Origin: Silurus meridionalis
Taxonomy: Eukaryota; Chordata; Actinopteri; Siluriformes; Siluridae
Assembly (NCBI RefSeq): GCF_014805685.1
Contig: NC_060909.1
Coordinates: forward strand, 717,792 to 781,791
Length of the DNA: 64,000 nt
Reading direction: 5' to 3'
Of the stretch, positions 47,861-58,139 are shown piece by piece. The translations under genes and the position numbers were made by a program. Below the pieces are notes generated by a model. The model worked only from the letters and a program-made list of their open reading frames with translations, did not search any database and was not told where the DNA came from. The first letter of the stretch is position 1. Every line of letters starts with the position of its first letter.

Positions 47861-48076
47861 TGATGCCTCAGGCCATAGCCTAGCTAGATATAGACTGACC
47901 GGCCGATCAGCAGAAAGTTCTCCCCGTCCAGCAAGCTTGACCAGTGCTTTCTGCAACCTGCATTGCAAACTTTGTGCTGGAGGTTGCCATTCATTCCAGA
48001 TCGTTCCATTTAACTTTCCTCCTGCTCGAAAGTGAAATCAGATACAAGAATAGAAAATATGCACAAGCAACATACC

Positions 48077-48751
48077 TGTAAGATATCCTTGATCACTAGT
48101 CCTAGATGAGGTTGACCCAGAACACTCAGTTCTCGTCTATATCCGCTCTTTATACGCTTACGCTGTGAGAACACCTTTTGGTATGGCTAATCCTCGCTTT
48201 GTTGCTTCTGCTAAACGAATAACATGACCAGATGTGGAGTTATTATCGTTAACCGTTTTTATGTTCTCACAGTATGGTAATATGTATCTTGTTGCCATTA
48301 GTAATTATAGTAATTCTGCTGTATGCTTCTAGAATAAACTTTTTGTGTATGTTTCTGTTGACCATACCCTGAACTATCCTTTTGTGGCATGATGTGTTAC
48401 TTCGCTCGTACACACAAAGTGGTTCCTTTATTTCTGTTTTAGGCTTATCTTTTGCAGGCCCAACATGACCTTGTGGGATTGTCTCACACACACACACACA
48501 CTCACACACACACACACACACACACCTGGCAGCCCTCCCTTTTTCTCTCCATCTCTTTGGAAGTATATCTTCATGTGTGAAACAATAAACTTTGGAACTT
48601 CTCTCTGAAAGCTGACTTGTGTGTTTCATTGAGACTTCCCCGTGCATGTAGGAGAGCAAAGATCGAGAGGAAAGGCTGAATTCAGGGGTATCCTGTCCAG
48701 TGGACAGAAGGCAATCCTGCCCAAGTGGCAGAGGATAAAACATTCCTTACA
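48077..48751 (+). mobile_element. ERV 5' LTR, unit 3
   Basis: Third 5' LTR copy, directly upstream of the only gag frame that continues into capsid. CA run about 40 bp with one CT interruption. Confidence 0.92.
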
Positions 48752-48756
48752 GTTCT

Positions 48757-48773
48757 TGGGGCTCGTCCGGGAT
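48757..48773 (+). other. Primer-binding site, unit 3, one base shorter
   Basis: Reads TGGGGCTCGTCCGGGAT, one G fewer than in units 1 and 2. Confidence 0.85.
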
Positions 48774-49027
48774 ATCAGTGTTCGGGTAAGTGCTGATTTG
48801 GTATCTTGTCATACCGTTCAATGTGTAGGCACGCACCTTGTATTCATAAGCGAACTTGTTGTCGACGTTGTACCGTTGTGTAGCGCGCTGAACCGTCTCT
48901 GCAGTCACAGTAACTTGAGACATCGAAAATTTTATTAAACCGCCTTATCTCTCTCAATCTCTGGCCTCCAACCTTTGTGTCCAACCTTTGTGTCTAACAT
49001 TGTCAGACAGTTGTACCTATATTGGTC

Positions 49028-50249
49028 ATGGGTAATTCTGGAACAAATATCCTAAACCAGATCCTGAGGAAGCCCCTCGGGACTGGATGAATCGTTGTGG
49101 TCTCACCTTTCATACTACCCCCTGGCTAGACAATTTAGCAGGGTGGACTGAACCACAACCTCAATTTCTGACTTATCCTCGTGGTGGTACCTTTAAGTCT
49201 GAATACCTGAAGTCTGCACATTCCCAAATTTATGAAGGTTTGGCGATCCTAACTGGGGTTATTCTTACATGGGTGATAGTTATCAAAAATGGGTAGAAAT
49301 GAAACCAATCTGGGATGACTATCACTCCATACCGAACTCAAAAGAGAGCTTAAGTCTCTGCACAAAATCAAAGCCAAGCCAAAACCATCTTTATTGCCAA
49401 ATGCTCCACCCCACCCTATCGGGATGGCGGGTTAGTGTCTCCTTCGGTCCCAAAGATCGATCCTCCTCCCTGGCCCAAAACCCACACTAACGCGGTATGC
49501 GTATGGTCAAAATCGGCCCGTGGCCTCAATTACATCTGCCATCGATCGGGGAACTTAGAGACATTATCAGGGTTCTTCCGTCCCCATCTAAACCTCTGCA
49601 TTTCGTTGACATGCTGATGAGCTCTACCCACCATAATCAGTTGACAGGCGCAGACTATAGGTTTATCCTTCATGCAGTACTAGGGGACAGTTACGATGAG
49701 GTAACTCTTATTGCCGCGGTGCCCAGTTTACACCCTAGGAATGATGAGATTAAAATGGAAACAAAAACGGAGGTGGAAGACGAGGGGGAAGGGTCGAAAA
49801 AAAGTAAGAGCAAAACCACCCACTATTATTATCACTGGGCTGAGCAATTTGCTCTCCCAGCGTTAAAAAAGGAGTTGACCAAATTCCTACTCCAGCAGCA
49901 GCAGGCCAATAGAGATCTCTCTCAAGTAACTAACTGTAAACAGGAGAAGGGTGAAACTACTTCCAAATATTTGACCCGATTTAGGGAGACTTGGACTTTA
50001 TTGGGAGCGATGGAGTTAGAGGACGCAGACAGTAACCCTCTGTTCCTCACAACTTTTATGCATAACTGTCGTCCGGAGGTACAGAAAGTCCTGAAGTATC
50101 AGCTCACTGATCGTTGTAACATGACGGTTAGACATTTAGGGGAGAGGGTGCGTACGATGGAAGGTGATGGCATATTAGAGAGTAAGCAAGTGGCCTGCCT
50201 CGCTGTGGCAGGAGGCGGGGGTTTTCGGGGAAGAGGCAGGGGAAGGTGA
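49028..50249 (+). pseudogene. gag: ERV gag (matrix to capsid)
   Basis: Starts with the ATG at 49028. One-base losses after GNSGT, near 49243 and near 49340 shift the matrix part through three frames. From 49497 the frame is open to 50249. RGLNYI-type and then SPSKPLHFVDMLMSS precede a capsid region (GADYRFILHAVLGDSYDEV; the QVTNCKQEKGETTSKYLTRF part resembles the major homology neighbourhood; FMHNCRPEVQKVLKYQ). The end is Gly/Arg-rich (GGGGFRGRGRGR). Gag builds the inner shell of the particle. The nucleocapsid knuckle lies further on in another frame. Confidence 0.85.
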
Positions 50250-50269
50250 AATATGTCTGGTGCTAACTC

Positions 50270-50446
50270 CAACCAAAACGGCCCGGTGTATGTTACTACT
50301 GCGGTAAGAAGGGACATTGGGCTATAGAATGTAGAAAGAGACTATCGGATGAGAGTAAGAACCCCACCGGCTCCCCCCCTCCACCGCCTCCTCCTACAGA
50401 ACCTAGCCCATTTGCAGGAATGCAAATCAGCCCCTATGACGCATAG
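50270..50446 (+). pseudogene. gag: ERV nucleocapsid knuckle and gag-terminal UAG
   Basis: A frame distinct from that ending at 50249 reads CYYCGKKGHWAIEC, a single CCHC zinc knuckle that binds genomic RNA, then a proline-rich stretch, and ends at TAG (50444-50446). The same frame continues directly into protease without a shift. That is the layout of gamma- and epsilonretroviruses, in which a few per cent of ribosomes read through UAG to make Gag-Pol. Confidence 0.8.
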
Positions 50447-50833
50447 GGGTGCCCACAGAGCGTAACCCCTACCATGCTGCATTGTACTTATGAATCCCCT
50501 CAGTTAAACGAGATGCCATTTCTGGAACTTTGCATCGATGGCACCGTGTACCCCTTTCTCTTTGATATAGGGGCGACAATGTCAGTGGTAGGCAAACAAT
50601 ATGAGGGACCCATTTCTGGTCATTCCATTAGCTCTGTGGGTATTGAAGGGGTTGAAAAAGAAACACCATTTACTCCATCCGTGCTTGTAACTTGTCCTTC
50701 CGACACAAATATTTTTCTGCAACATCGTTTTGTTTTTATGCCTGATTGTCCATTTAATCTCTTGGGCCGAGATCTCATGAGCAGGCTGTACATTTCTCTC
50801 ACCTTCTCCATCTCTCCTCTGGGCGGAGCATAA
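50447..50833 (+). pseudogene. pol: ERV protease
   Basis: Retroviral aspartic protease that cleaves Gag and Pol. ELCIDGTVYPFLFDIGATMS holds the active-site motif as DIGA where DTGA is expected. The Asp is kept, but the Thr that stabilises the active site is changed. LLGRDLMSRL near the end is the conserved C-terminal helix. The frame opens right after the UAG at 50444 and ends at a stop at 50831, about 100 bases before the reverse-transcriptase frame. Confidence 0.85.
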
Positions 50834-50869
50834 GGACGAGATGTGGGCTTGGTTCATTGTCCTCCATAT

Positions 50870-51325
50870 GAAGCTAAACTAAAACATTTGCATCCTGTGT
50901 TTTAACAGTATCCTCTCTCTGAGTCGAAGTTGCAGGGAATAGACAAAATCCTGACCTCTCTGTTACAACAGAGTGTGATCAAGCCGTGTGTGAGTTCATA
51001 CAACACACCCGTTAATTCGGTTCCTAAGCCAGACGGCAGTTGGTGCTTTACTCAGGATTTGAGAAAAATAAATGATGTTGTGGTTCCTGTTGCACCTGTT
51101 GTGCCCGATGTGGCCTCTATTATCGCTTCAATTCCATGCAATCATACACACTTCTCGGTGATTGACTTGTGTTCTGCCTTTTTCAGCGTTCCTGTAGAAG
51201 AGCAGACGCAGCCTCTTTTCACCTTCACGCACAGGGGGCACCAATATACTTGGACACGTCTGCCACAAGGATTCATTGACCCCCCTGGCAGTCTTTTCCG
51301 CTGTGGTAAGGGATGCACTCTGTGA
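50870..51325 (+). pseudogene. pol: ERV reverse transcriptase, fingers
   Basis: Same frame as protease after a stop. It shows YPLSESKLQGIDKILTSLLQ, NSVPKPDGSWCFTQDLRKIN, FSVIDLCSAFFSVPV (motif A with the catalytic Asp) and TRLPQGF (motif B start). The frame then shifts near 51280 and the rest is in the frame starting at 51276. Confidence 0.85.
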
Positions 51326-51875
51326 TCTTGCCCTCCCCTCTGACTCTGTTGTCTTACAGTATGCAGATGATCTCCTGGTCTCCACAGTCTCCGAGGACCT
51401 CTGTGAACAAGCCTCCCTGTGCCTCCTGCGTCATCTGGCAAGAAAAGGATTCAAGGTATCCAAAACCAAACTACAGTTTTGTAGAACCACTGTGAAATAC
51501 CTAGGGTTCGAACTCTCTCAAGGCAGCAAACGGCTCTCTAAAGATCGTATACAGGTCGTTCTTAACACAAGGCATCCCTCCACAAAGCATGCCCTCATGG
51601 CTTTCCTGGGCCTGATTAATTACTGCCGTCCATGGATACCTGACTGCTCTTTCCACAACAAACGTCTCCGCTCTGCGATCTCACACAACGATCCTTTGCA
51701 GCACCCGCTAACGTGGACACCTGAGATGTATGAGGCGTATGAGGCTTTGCGGTCGGCTCTGTGCTCAGCTCCTGCTCTCGGACTTCCGAACTATCATAAG
51801 GTTTTTCACCTTTATGTGTGTGAACAGGACGGAACTGCCTCTGCTGTCTTGGCGCAGGAGCATGGGGGGGCATGA
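51276..51875 (+). pseudogene. pol: ERV reverse transcriptase, palm, thumb and connection
   Basis: Continues in a second frame: FSAVVRDALCDLALPSDSV, VLQYADDLLVST (motif C with the intact Asp pair), then KVSKTKLQFCRTTVKYLGFE and SKRLSKDRIQVV (thumb). A connection region (FLGLINYCRPWIPD, LPNYHKVFHLYV) follows. It ends near a seven-G run at 51864-51870, where a length change shifts the frame to the next part. Confidence 0.85.
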
Positions 51876-52675
51876 GACCATGTGCGTTCCTGTCCAAAAC
51901 ACTTGACACCGTGGCTCAGGGTTTACCTGCGTGTCTCCGTGCGGTGGCTGCCTGTGCTGTGATGGTTCAAGACGCTGAAAAACTAGTGTTGTCTCATCCT
52001 ATGATCTTGCATTCTCCACATCAGGTGAAACAGGTCATTCAGAACCTACACACACAACACATGACAGCACAGAGAAGATCCGGCTATGAAACTATCCTTT
52101 GCTCGACCAGTAATCTGGAAATCAAGGCCACCTCCTCTTTCGACACTTTAGGTCATGCCCTTGCTCGTTTGATTAATGCACAAGATGACACTCTGTCCGA
52201 CACCACACATGATTGCTGCTCCAAGGTCGTTCACTCTACTAGTATACGCCCTGATTTGTCTTCCACTCCTTTAAACAGGGTTGAGTCACTTTTTGTGGAC
52301 GGCTCATGTTCAAAGCCGTATGACGGTAAATTTCTGTGTGGTTACTCTGTCTGTTACTTACCTTTCCTTGCGCATGATTTTGGCTGCATCTGGCAATCCT
52401 GTGGTTTCCTCTCGTGTGAGGGGAAATCCATTTCTCATTCGTCCTTGGTTCAGGACCTTATCACTGCTTGCTGTCTTCCTCGCACACTGGCCATCATCAA
52501 AACAAAATCCCATTCTTATGACAACAATGTGAAGGCCAAAGGCAATTCCTTGGCTGACAGTGTGGCAAAAAGTGTGGCTCAAGCTCAGGTATTCTTCCCC
52601 TCTCTTAGCACTCCTATTGATACCTGTCTTCTTTCCTCCGCTCTCATTCCTGATTTACATTTGCCATCTGTCTAA
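51872..52675 (+). pseudogene. pol: ERV connection and RNase H (internally deleted)
   Basis: The frame starts PCAFLSKTLDTVAQGL, with a C-terminal connection. After a variable region comes the RNase H start (VESLFVDGSCSKPYDGKFLC, first catalytic Asp). The middle part with the catalytic Glu and second Asp is missing. The frame jumps from GYSVCYLPFLA to HDFGCIWQSCGFL, continuing to LPRTLAIIKTKSHS and NSLADSVAK. RNase H would thus be inactive. A TAA at 52673-52675 separates it from integrase in the same frame. Confidence 0.8.
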
Positions 52676-52679
52676 TCCT

Positions 52680-53710
52680 CAGCCACCCCGAATGATTCTG
52701 CCTTTTGGCAATCACACAATGCCTATTTGGCCTCCGATGGCCTTTGGTACAGTGCAGATGGTCGCCTATGCCTTCCATCTCACTGTGTTCCTTTCCTTGT
52801 GCGTGAGTTTCACGGTGTTACACATCGTGCACGAAGGGGGGTGAGGGAGGATATGAACCGATTTTTTTGTATAACTAACTTAAACTGCATGATAGACTCG
52901 ATTTTATCCAGATGTCTGATCTGTGCCCAGAATAACATCACCAAGAGCGCAGCGAAACACGAGTGCCTCCCACTACCCTCTGCTCCATTCTCTGAATGGC
53001 AGATTGACTTCACTCACATGCCTCCCTGTGGTCCATTCAAGTATCTCCTGGTGATGGTAGACAAATTCTCAAGGTGGGTTGAGGCTTTCCCTTGTCAACG
53101 AGAAAATGCTAAGGTCGTCACACGTATCTTAGCCAAAGAGATTTTACCACGATATGGTGTTCCTCACGCGATTGATTCAGACAAAGGAACACCATTCACT
53201 GCGAAGGTAACGCAGGACTTATGTAAATACCTATCCCTGTCATGGCGTTTCCATATTCCCTATCACCCTCAGTCCTCCGGTATCGTAGAGAGAACTAACC
53301 GGACGCTTAAGGACAAACTGACTAAGGCCATGCAAGCTACAGGTAACAAAAAATGGGTAGACTTACTACCTGCAGTCCTTGCCGAAATGAGAATGACTCC
53401 GCGAAAAGATGTCCACCTATCACCACACGAAATTATTTTTGGGCGACCATTTCCAACGCCCTGGAAAAAAGGTAAACCAGCGATAGGTACAGCTGATCTG
53501 GATGTGCACATCGCCGAGTATTCTGCTGCCCTGATTGATACACTGTCAAAACATTATGAACTGGTCTCTAAATCTATACCTGTCATCCCTCTGACACCAA
53601 CCCATCCCTTCCAGGTGGGGGATGCTGTTCTGGTTAAATCTCTAAAACCCAGGCGATTGGGTGAATGCAAATATGAGGGGCCAGCAGAAATACATGCACA
53701 GGTGTATTAA
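52680..53710 (+). pseudogene. pol: ERV integrase
   Basis: Same frame as the RNase H part. The zinc-finger residues are His at VREFHGVTH and cysteines at CLICAQN. The core has EWQIDFTHMPP (first catalytic Asp), AIDSDKGTPFTA (second) and SSGIVERTNRTLK (Glu), so the D,D,35-E triad is intact. FPTPWKKGKP and the C-terminal SH3-like FQVGDAVLVKSLKPRR follow. The C-terminal end is shifted out of frame at 53700 with HAQVY. Integrase joins viral DNA to host DNA. Confidence 0.88.
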
Positions 53711-53979
53711 CTGACCTTTTTCCACAGTGGATCCATGCTACCAGAATCAAGAAATGTCCCACTGGAGTGATCCTCTTAATTGTGTGTACATGTTCCTGTG
53801 TATCACTATTTTCCTTTATGTTACAGAAGCATAGCCTCTTGACCTCCCTATGAGTTCTCTAGGAGACGTGTATCGGGTTCCTGTCATCATCTATCGAGGT
53901 TCGGTGACAACTCCTCAGACCCTTCTGTGCCGACTCTTCGGGCAGCCTCACAACTGCAGGACGTGTCAAGGAAAGCGGA

Positions 53980-54658
53980 ATGACAATCTCTCATCAATCC
54001 AGGGAGGTAACACAACCAGTGACCAGTATGGTTGTCCTTTTTCTCCTAATCGTCAGCCTTGGGGCTGGGATTCCCGCCCAGGCTCACCCACACGACAACA
54101 CCTTCTGGCAATACGCCAACTGGACGGCTCGTCAGCACACAGCAGGTCCATGCTATGTGTGTCAGCAGTTACCATCTGCAGTAGGGTCCAAGTCCCTAAT
54201 ACCCAACTCCCGGGACGAGACTGAAATCCTTAATGCTGCCGAATCCACCTGTATGAATGCCTTCTGTCTGAATGATCCTGTAATCCCAGATACTCAGATA
54301 CACAACCTTACACATCGTGATCGTTGTCTTCATGTTTGTAATAGACCAACTCAGAAACTGATAGACCTCCTGATTGCGGTCACAGTAGCCTGGACCCATT
54401 CCTCGGAGGAGGAACTATTTAGCCTTACCTCCATAAAACCTCGCATTTCAAAAGAGTATGTTTTCCCCTTGTGCTTCCACCGTGATGGACCTATTTCCCT
54501 CGGGGTCACCCCCAACCGCCTTTGCGCACATACCTTTTCTGAATATTTTGTCAATCAAACATGTCCTGACACGCGTATCTGTTTTCTGATTCACCCGGGT
54601 AATGGCACAGTATATAGAACAGAGGATTGGTATTGGGTGTGTGGGAAGCAAGTATATA
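53980..54658 (+). pseudogene. env: ERV env surface subunit, interrupted
   Basis: The start is taken as Met at 53980. An earlier Met at 53850 lies in another frame that ends at 54224. A hydrophobic signal sequence (MVVLFLLIVSLGAGIPAQA) is followed by a Cys-rich surface domain with N-glycosylation sites (NWT, NLT, NQT, NGT) and CYVC, a CXXC-type motif found in gamma-type surface proteins. The frame runs to 54658, where a Tc1-type transposon is inserted at TA. The last part of the surface subunit resumes after 56255 in other frames. The protein cannot be made intact. Confidence 0.8.
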
Positions 54659-56253
54659 CAGTGCCCTTCACAATTATTGGCACCCCTGTTTAAGATGTGG
54701 TCGTGGACTTCAAAAAATTCTCCTTTTTTTTTTTAAACAACATAGAACAAATGCAAAAAAAGAGAAAAATCCAACCTTTTATTTAAGTACATTACTTTGG
54801 TGGTAAAAAAAAATCACACATTTAGAAAAAAAAAAAAACTTGAAATCATGTGTGCCACAATTATTGGCACCCCTGATGTTAATACTTTGTACAACCTCCT
54901 TTTGCCAACAAGACAGCACTTAATCTCCTCCTATAACATTTCACAAGATTGGAGAACACAGAGAGAGGATTTTGACCATTCTTCTTTGCACAATCTTTCT
55001 AGATCATCCAGTGTCCTGGGTCCTCTCTTATGCACTCTTCTCTTTAGCTCGCCCCACAGGTTTTCGATTGGGTTGAGGTCTGGGGACTGAGATGGCCATG
55101 GGAGGACCTTGAGTTTGTGACTGCTGAACCACATGTTTTGGATCATTATCCTGCTGAAAGACCCAATGACGACCCATCTTCAGCTTTCTGGCAGAGGCCA
55201 TCAGGTTTTTATTTAAAATATCCTGGTACTTCAAAGCGTTCATAATGCCATGCACCCTAACAAGGTTCCCAGGGCCTTTGGAAGAGAAACAGGCCCACAG
55301 CATCACAGATCCTCCACCATACTTCACGGTGGGCATGAGGTGCTTTTCGGCATACTCATCTTTTGTTTTACGCCAGACCCACTTAGAGTGTTTGTTGCCA
55401 AAAAGCTCAATCTTAGTCTCATCTGACCAAAGCACACGATCCCAGTTGAAGTCCCAGTACCGCTTAGCAAACTCCAGGCGTTTACGTTTGTGAGTGTTAG
55501 TGAGAAAAGGCTTTTTCCTTGCATGCCTCCCAAACAGCTTGTTGGCATGTAGAGGCGTCTGATGGTTGTTTTGGAGACTCTGTGACCCCAAGATGCCACT
55601 CTTTGATGCAATTCTGTGACGGTGAGCTTGGGAAATTTTTACTTCTCTTACCATCCTCCTCACTGTGCGTTGTGGCAAGATAAACTTGGGACCTCTTCCA
55701 GCCTTGTTTGTCACTGTTCCAGTTGTTTTAAACTTCTTAATGATTCCTCTGACTGTAGATACCGGCAAGTTAAGGCGAGTGGCTATTTTCTTGTAGCCAT
55801 TGCCTGACTTATGAAGGTCGACACACATCTGCCTTACTTGAATGGTGTGTTCTCTTGTCTTTGCCATGTTGACAAATGGGTAAGAGAATTAGGCCTCTGT
55901 GTCACGTCATATTTATACCCCAGGGAAACAGGAAATCATGAATTACTAATTAGAAGTCCCTAGATACCCTGACCAACCTTAGCAACTACAGAAAAATATA
56001 TTTTAAAAAAAAACAATTAAATTTTTCAGAGGAATTGTTAGGGGTGCCAATAATTGTGGGACACATGATTTCAAGTTTTTTTTTTTCTAAATGTATGATT
56101 TTTTTTACCACCAAAGTAATGTACTTAAATGAAAGGTTGGATTTTTTTCTTTTTTTTGCATTTGGGTTCTATGTTGTTTTAAGAAAAAGGAGAATTTTTA
56201 GAAGTCCACGACCACATCTTAAACAGGGGTGCCAATAATTGTGGAGGGCACTG
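54659..56253 (-). mobile_element. Tc1-type DNA transposon in env
   Basis: 1595 bp with TA on both sides (54657-54658, 56254-56255). Outer inverted ends CAGTGCCCTTCACAATTATT (left) and a one-base variant (right) are backed by inner copies of the same motif (about 54842-54880 and 56030-56075), an IR/DR structure as in Sleeping Beauty-like elements. The single transposase gene lies on the minus strand. Close similarity of the two ends suggests recent insertion. Confidence 0.93.
54931..55867 (-). pseudogene. Tc1-type transposase
   Basis: Start MAKTREHTIQVRQMC at 55867. A paired-like helix-turn-helix DNA-binding part follows (GNGYKKIATRLNLPVSTVRG; GRGPKFILPQRTVRR includes the GRPR-like hook). The catalytic domain has LWSDETKIELFG (first Asp), [23 protein letters not shown] (second Asp) and [17 protein letters not shown] (Glu, in another frame). 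Small frameshifts occur around 55600, 55530 and 55160, so the protein is broken, though all three catalytic residues are still encoded. It moves DNA by cut-and-paste into TA. Confidence 0.9.
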
Positions 56254-56255
56254 TA

Positions 56256-56906
56256 TGTATCTAACGCATAATTGGGGTGGGGTGTGTGCTCTTACCTGAT
56301 TCGGCTCGTCGTCATATATATATTCGGACACCTCAACCAAACACAGACCCGGCAGAAACGGTCCGCTGTCTCTGATCCTGCCTTCCCTCCCCCTGAACAT
56401 CAGCTTAAATCCCGTTTTGCTAAGTTTTGGGACGCCTTTTTCCCACAATATGGTATTATAACGCTGTTGATGGTATACGTACTGAGCTCACCGCTTTGCG
56501 CCTGACAACCCTACAGAATAGATTAGCTTTAGATATCCTGCTGGCTGAAAAGGGTGGTGTATGTGCATTGGTGGGGGATAGTTGTTGCACATACGTCCCT
56601 GACAACGACGATGAACACGGAGTCATAGGGCAGGCAGTTGAGAAAATGCGTGCCACGGCTCAGGCTCTTAAGGATGATGAAAAGGGTAATCAAGGTAGGG
56701 GATGGGGATGGTTGTATACTCTGTTTGGTCATTGGGCGCCGTATATTTCTTTGATAATCCCGACTGTCATCGTTTTCCTGTTGCTATGCCTATTTGGACC
56801 ATGTATTTTTCAATGTATCCAGCGATCATTCCGTATGCTTTCTGGTTATCAACCCGTCCCTCGTGTTTCTGATTATTATCCTATTCCTATGCGACATGTC
56901 TGTTAG
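56256..56906 (+). pseudogene. env: ERV env, cleavage site and transmembrane subunit
   Basis: After the transposon, one frame (56272-56505) contains RQKRS, a furin-type site (56350-56361), followed by a fusion-side region. The next frame (56427-56906) carries the transmembrane subunit: a heptad-rich part, then LQNRLALDILLAEKGGVC and the CX6CC cysteines (CALVGDSCC) that link the two subunits in gamma-type envs. Near the C-terminus come a membrane span (YISLIIPTVIVFLLLCLFGP) and a short tail. The frameshift between the two parts and the upstream insertion prevent a full protein. Confidence 0.85.
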
Positions 56907-56934
56907 TTTAAGTTGTGATTTATCCATTCTAATT

Positions 56935-57363
56935 TATCATGGATAAAACAGGGGAATTGTAAGATATCCTGGATCACTCGTCCTAGATGAGGTTGACCCA
57001 GAACACTCAGTTCTTGTCTATATCTGCTCTTTATACGCTTACGCTGTGAGAACACCTTTTGGTATGGCTAATCCTCGCTTTGTTGCTTCTGCTAAACGAA
57101 TAACATGACCAGATTTGGAGTTATTATCGTTAACCGTTTTTATGTTCTCACAGTATGGTAATATGTATCTTGTTGCCATTAGTAATTATAGTAATTCTGC
57201 TGTATGCTTCTAGAATAAACTTTTTGTGTATGTTTCTGTTGACCATACCCTGAACTATCCTTTTGTGGCATGATGTGTTACTTCGCTCGTACACACAAAG
57301 TGGTTCCTTTATTTCTGTTTTAGGCTTATCTTTTGCAGGCCCAACATGACCTTGTGGGATTGT

Positions 57364-57450
<87 letters not shown>

Positions 57451-57674
57451 GGCAGCGCTCCCTTTTTCTCTCCATCTCTCTGGAAGTATATCTTCATGTG
57501 TGTAACAATAAACTTCGGAACTTCTCTCTGAAAGCTGACTTGTGTGTTTCAATGAGACTTCCCCGTGCACGTAGGAGAGCAAAGATCGAGAGGAAAGGCT
57601 GAATTCAGGGGTATCCTGTCCAGAGGACAGAAGGCAATCCTGCCCAAGCGGCAGAGGATAAAACATTCCTTACA
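56935..57674 (+). mobile_element. ERV 3' LTR with adjoining polypurine tract
   Basis: A purine-rich aaaacaggggaa (56945-56956) precedes TGTAAG at 56958. The LTR ends CTTACA at 57674 and is followed by ATACC (57675-57679), matching the 5' flank. It is about 717 bp. The extra length over the 5' LTRs is due to a longer CA run (about 84 bp, 57366-57449). AATAAA is at about 57507. It differs from the 5' LTRs by only a few bases outside the repeat. Confidence 0.93.
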
Positions 57675-57679
57675 ATACC

Positions 57680-58139
57680 ATAATGTTTTTTGGCCCTCTG
57701 AATGTTTGTGACAAAATATAGTATTGAATCAGCAGTAGTGAGCATCATTGAAGTTGCTGAATGAAGTAGTGTTCCCATAGTGAACACAGTAGCATATTGT
57801 CCATTGCAGATGGACACTTCTCCATGTCTTCTCACTGACACATTTGTACACAATCTGCATTGGCTCTGGATACTCACTTGCACCTGGAATAGGGTTTTCA
57901 ATGTGGCTTGAACCACTACTTCGACCATGATTGTAGTAGCTTCTCTCCCACTTCCTTTCTTTTTGGAGAATAATCAAACCCCAAAACCATGATGGCCCAC
58001 GACACTACCTTGCCATGGAGGAAGCCTGTAAAATGGGAAATTTTGCAAACATCAGAAATTCTATCATGTTAAGTAACTAAATCATAAAAAACAAAACTAA
58101 ATACCAAGAAAAACACTTTTTGTACTGTTGCATAAGATT
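57680..58139. other. Intergenic; minus-strand open frame of unknown origin
   Basis: A frame at 57977-57729 contains EPMQIVYKCVSEKTWRSVHL and several Cys residues in a short span. It has no ATG-initiated gene structure around it, and I do not recognise a family. It may be a fragment of a transposon. No other feature seen. Confidence 0.3.

Larger units (their letters stand above)
42344..49505 (+). repeat. Three tandem units of RTE 3' end plus retroviral LTR plus gag start
   Basis: Units start at the same RTE position (42344, 44726, 47118), so the spacing is 2382 and 2392 bp. The third unit ends at 49503 (2385 bp). Each holds the last 750 bp of RTE coding sequence, 213 bp of flank, the ATACC target site, a 5' LTR, primer site, leader and the first 160 codons of gag. 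The junctions at 44725 and 47117 are gag (gcgtatg) fused to RTE (tatgatg), sharing TATG. The copies differ by scattered substitutions and mostly single-base indels. Confidence 0.93.
43308..57674 (+). mobile_element. Class I (gamma/epsilon-like) endogenous retrovirus
   Basis: A provirus with LTRs (TGTAAG to CTTACA), a tRNA-Pro-type primer site, gag with a myristoylation start, protease, reverse transcriptase, RNase H, integrase and env, flanked by ATACC on both sides (43303-43307 and 57675-57679). Removing the two extra 5' units and the Tc1 insertion would leave about 8 kb, a normal provirus size. All genes have frameshifts, stops or deletions, so it is not replication-competent. It inserted just downstream of the RTE LINE. 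Confidence 0.93.

Noticed and set aside
43993..48773. Three proviruses in a row
   Set aside because: The repeats of LTR and primer site share duplicated flanking LINE sequence and only one 3' LTR exists, so there was one integration followed by tandem duplication.
53980..56906. Provirus env as a possible domesticated fusion protein
   Set aside because: A transposon insertion, frameshifts and stops break it, so no intact envelope protein can be encoded here.
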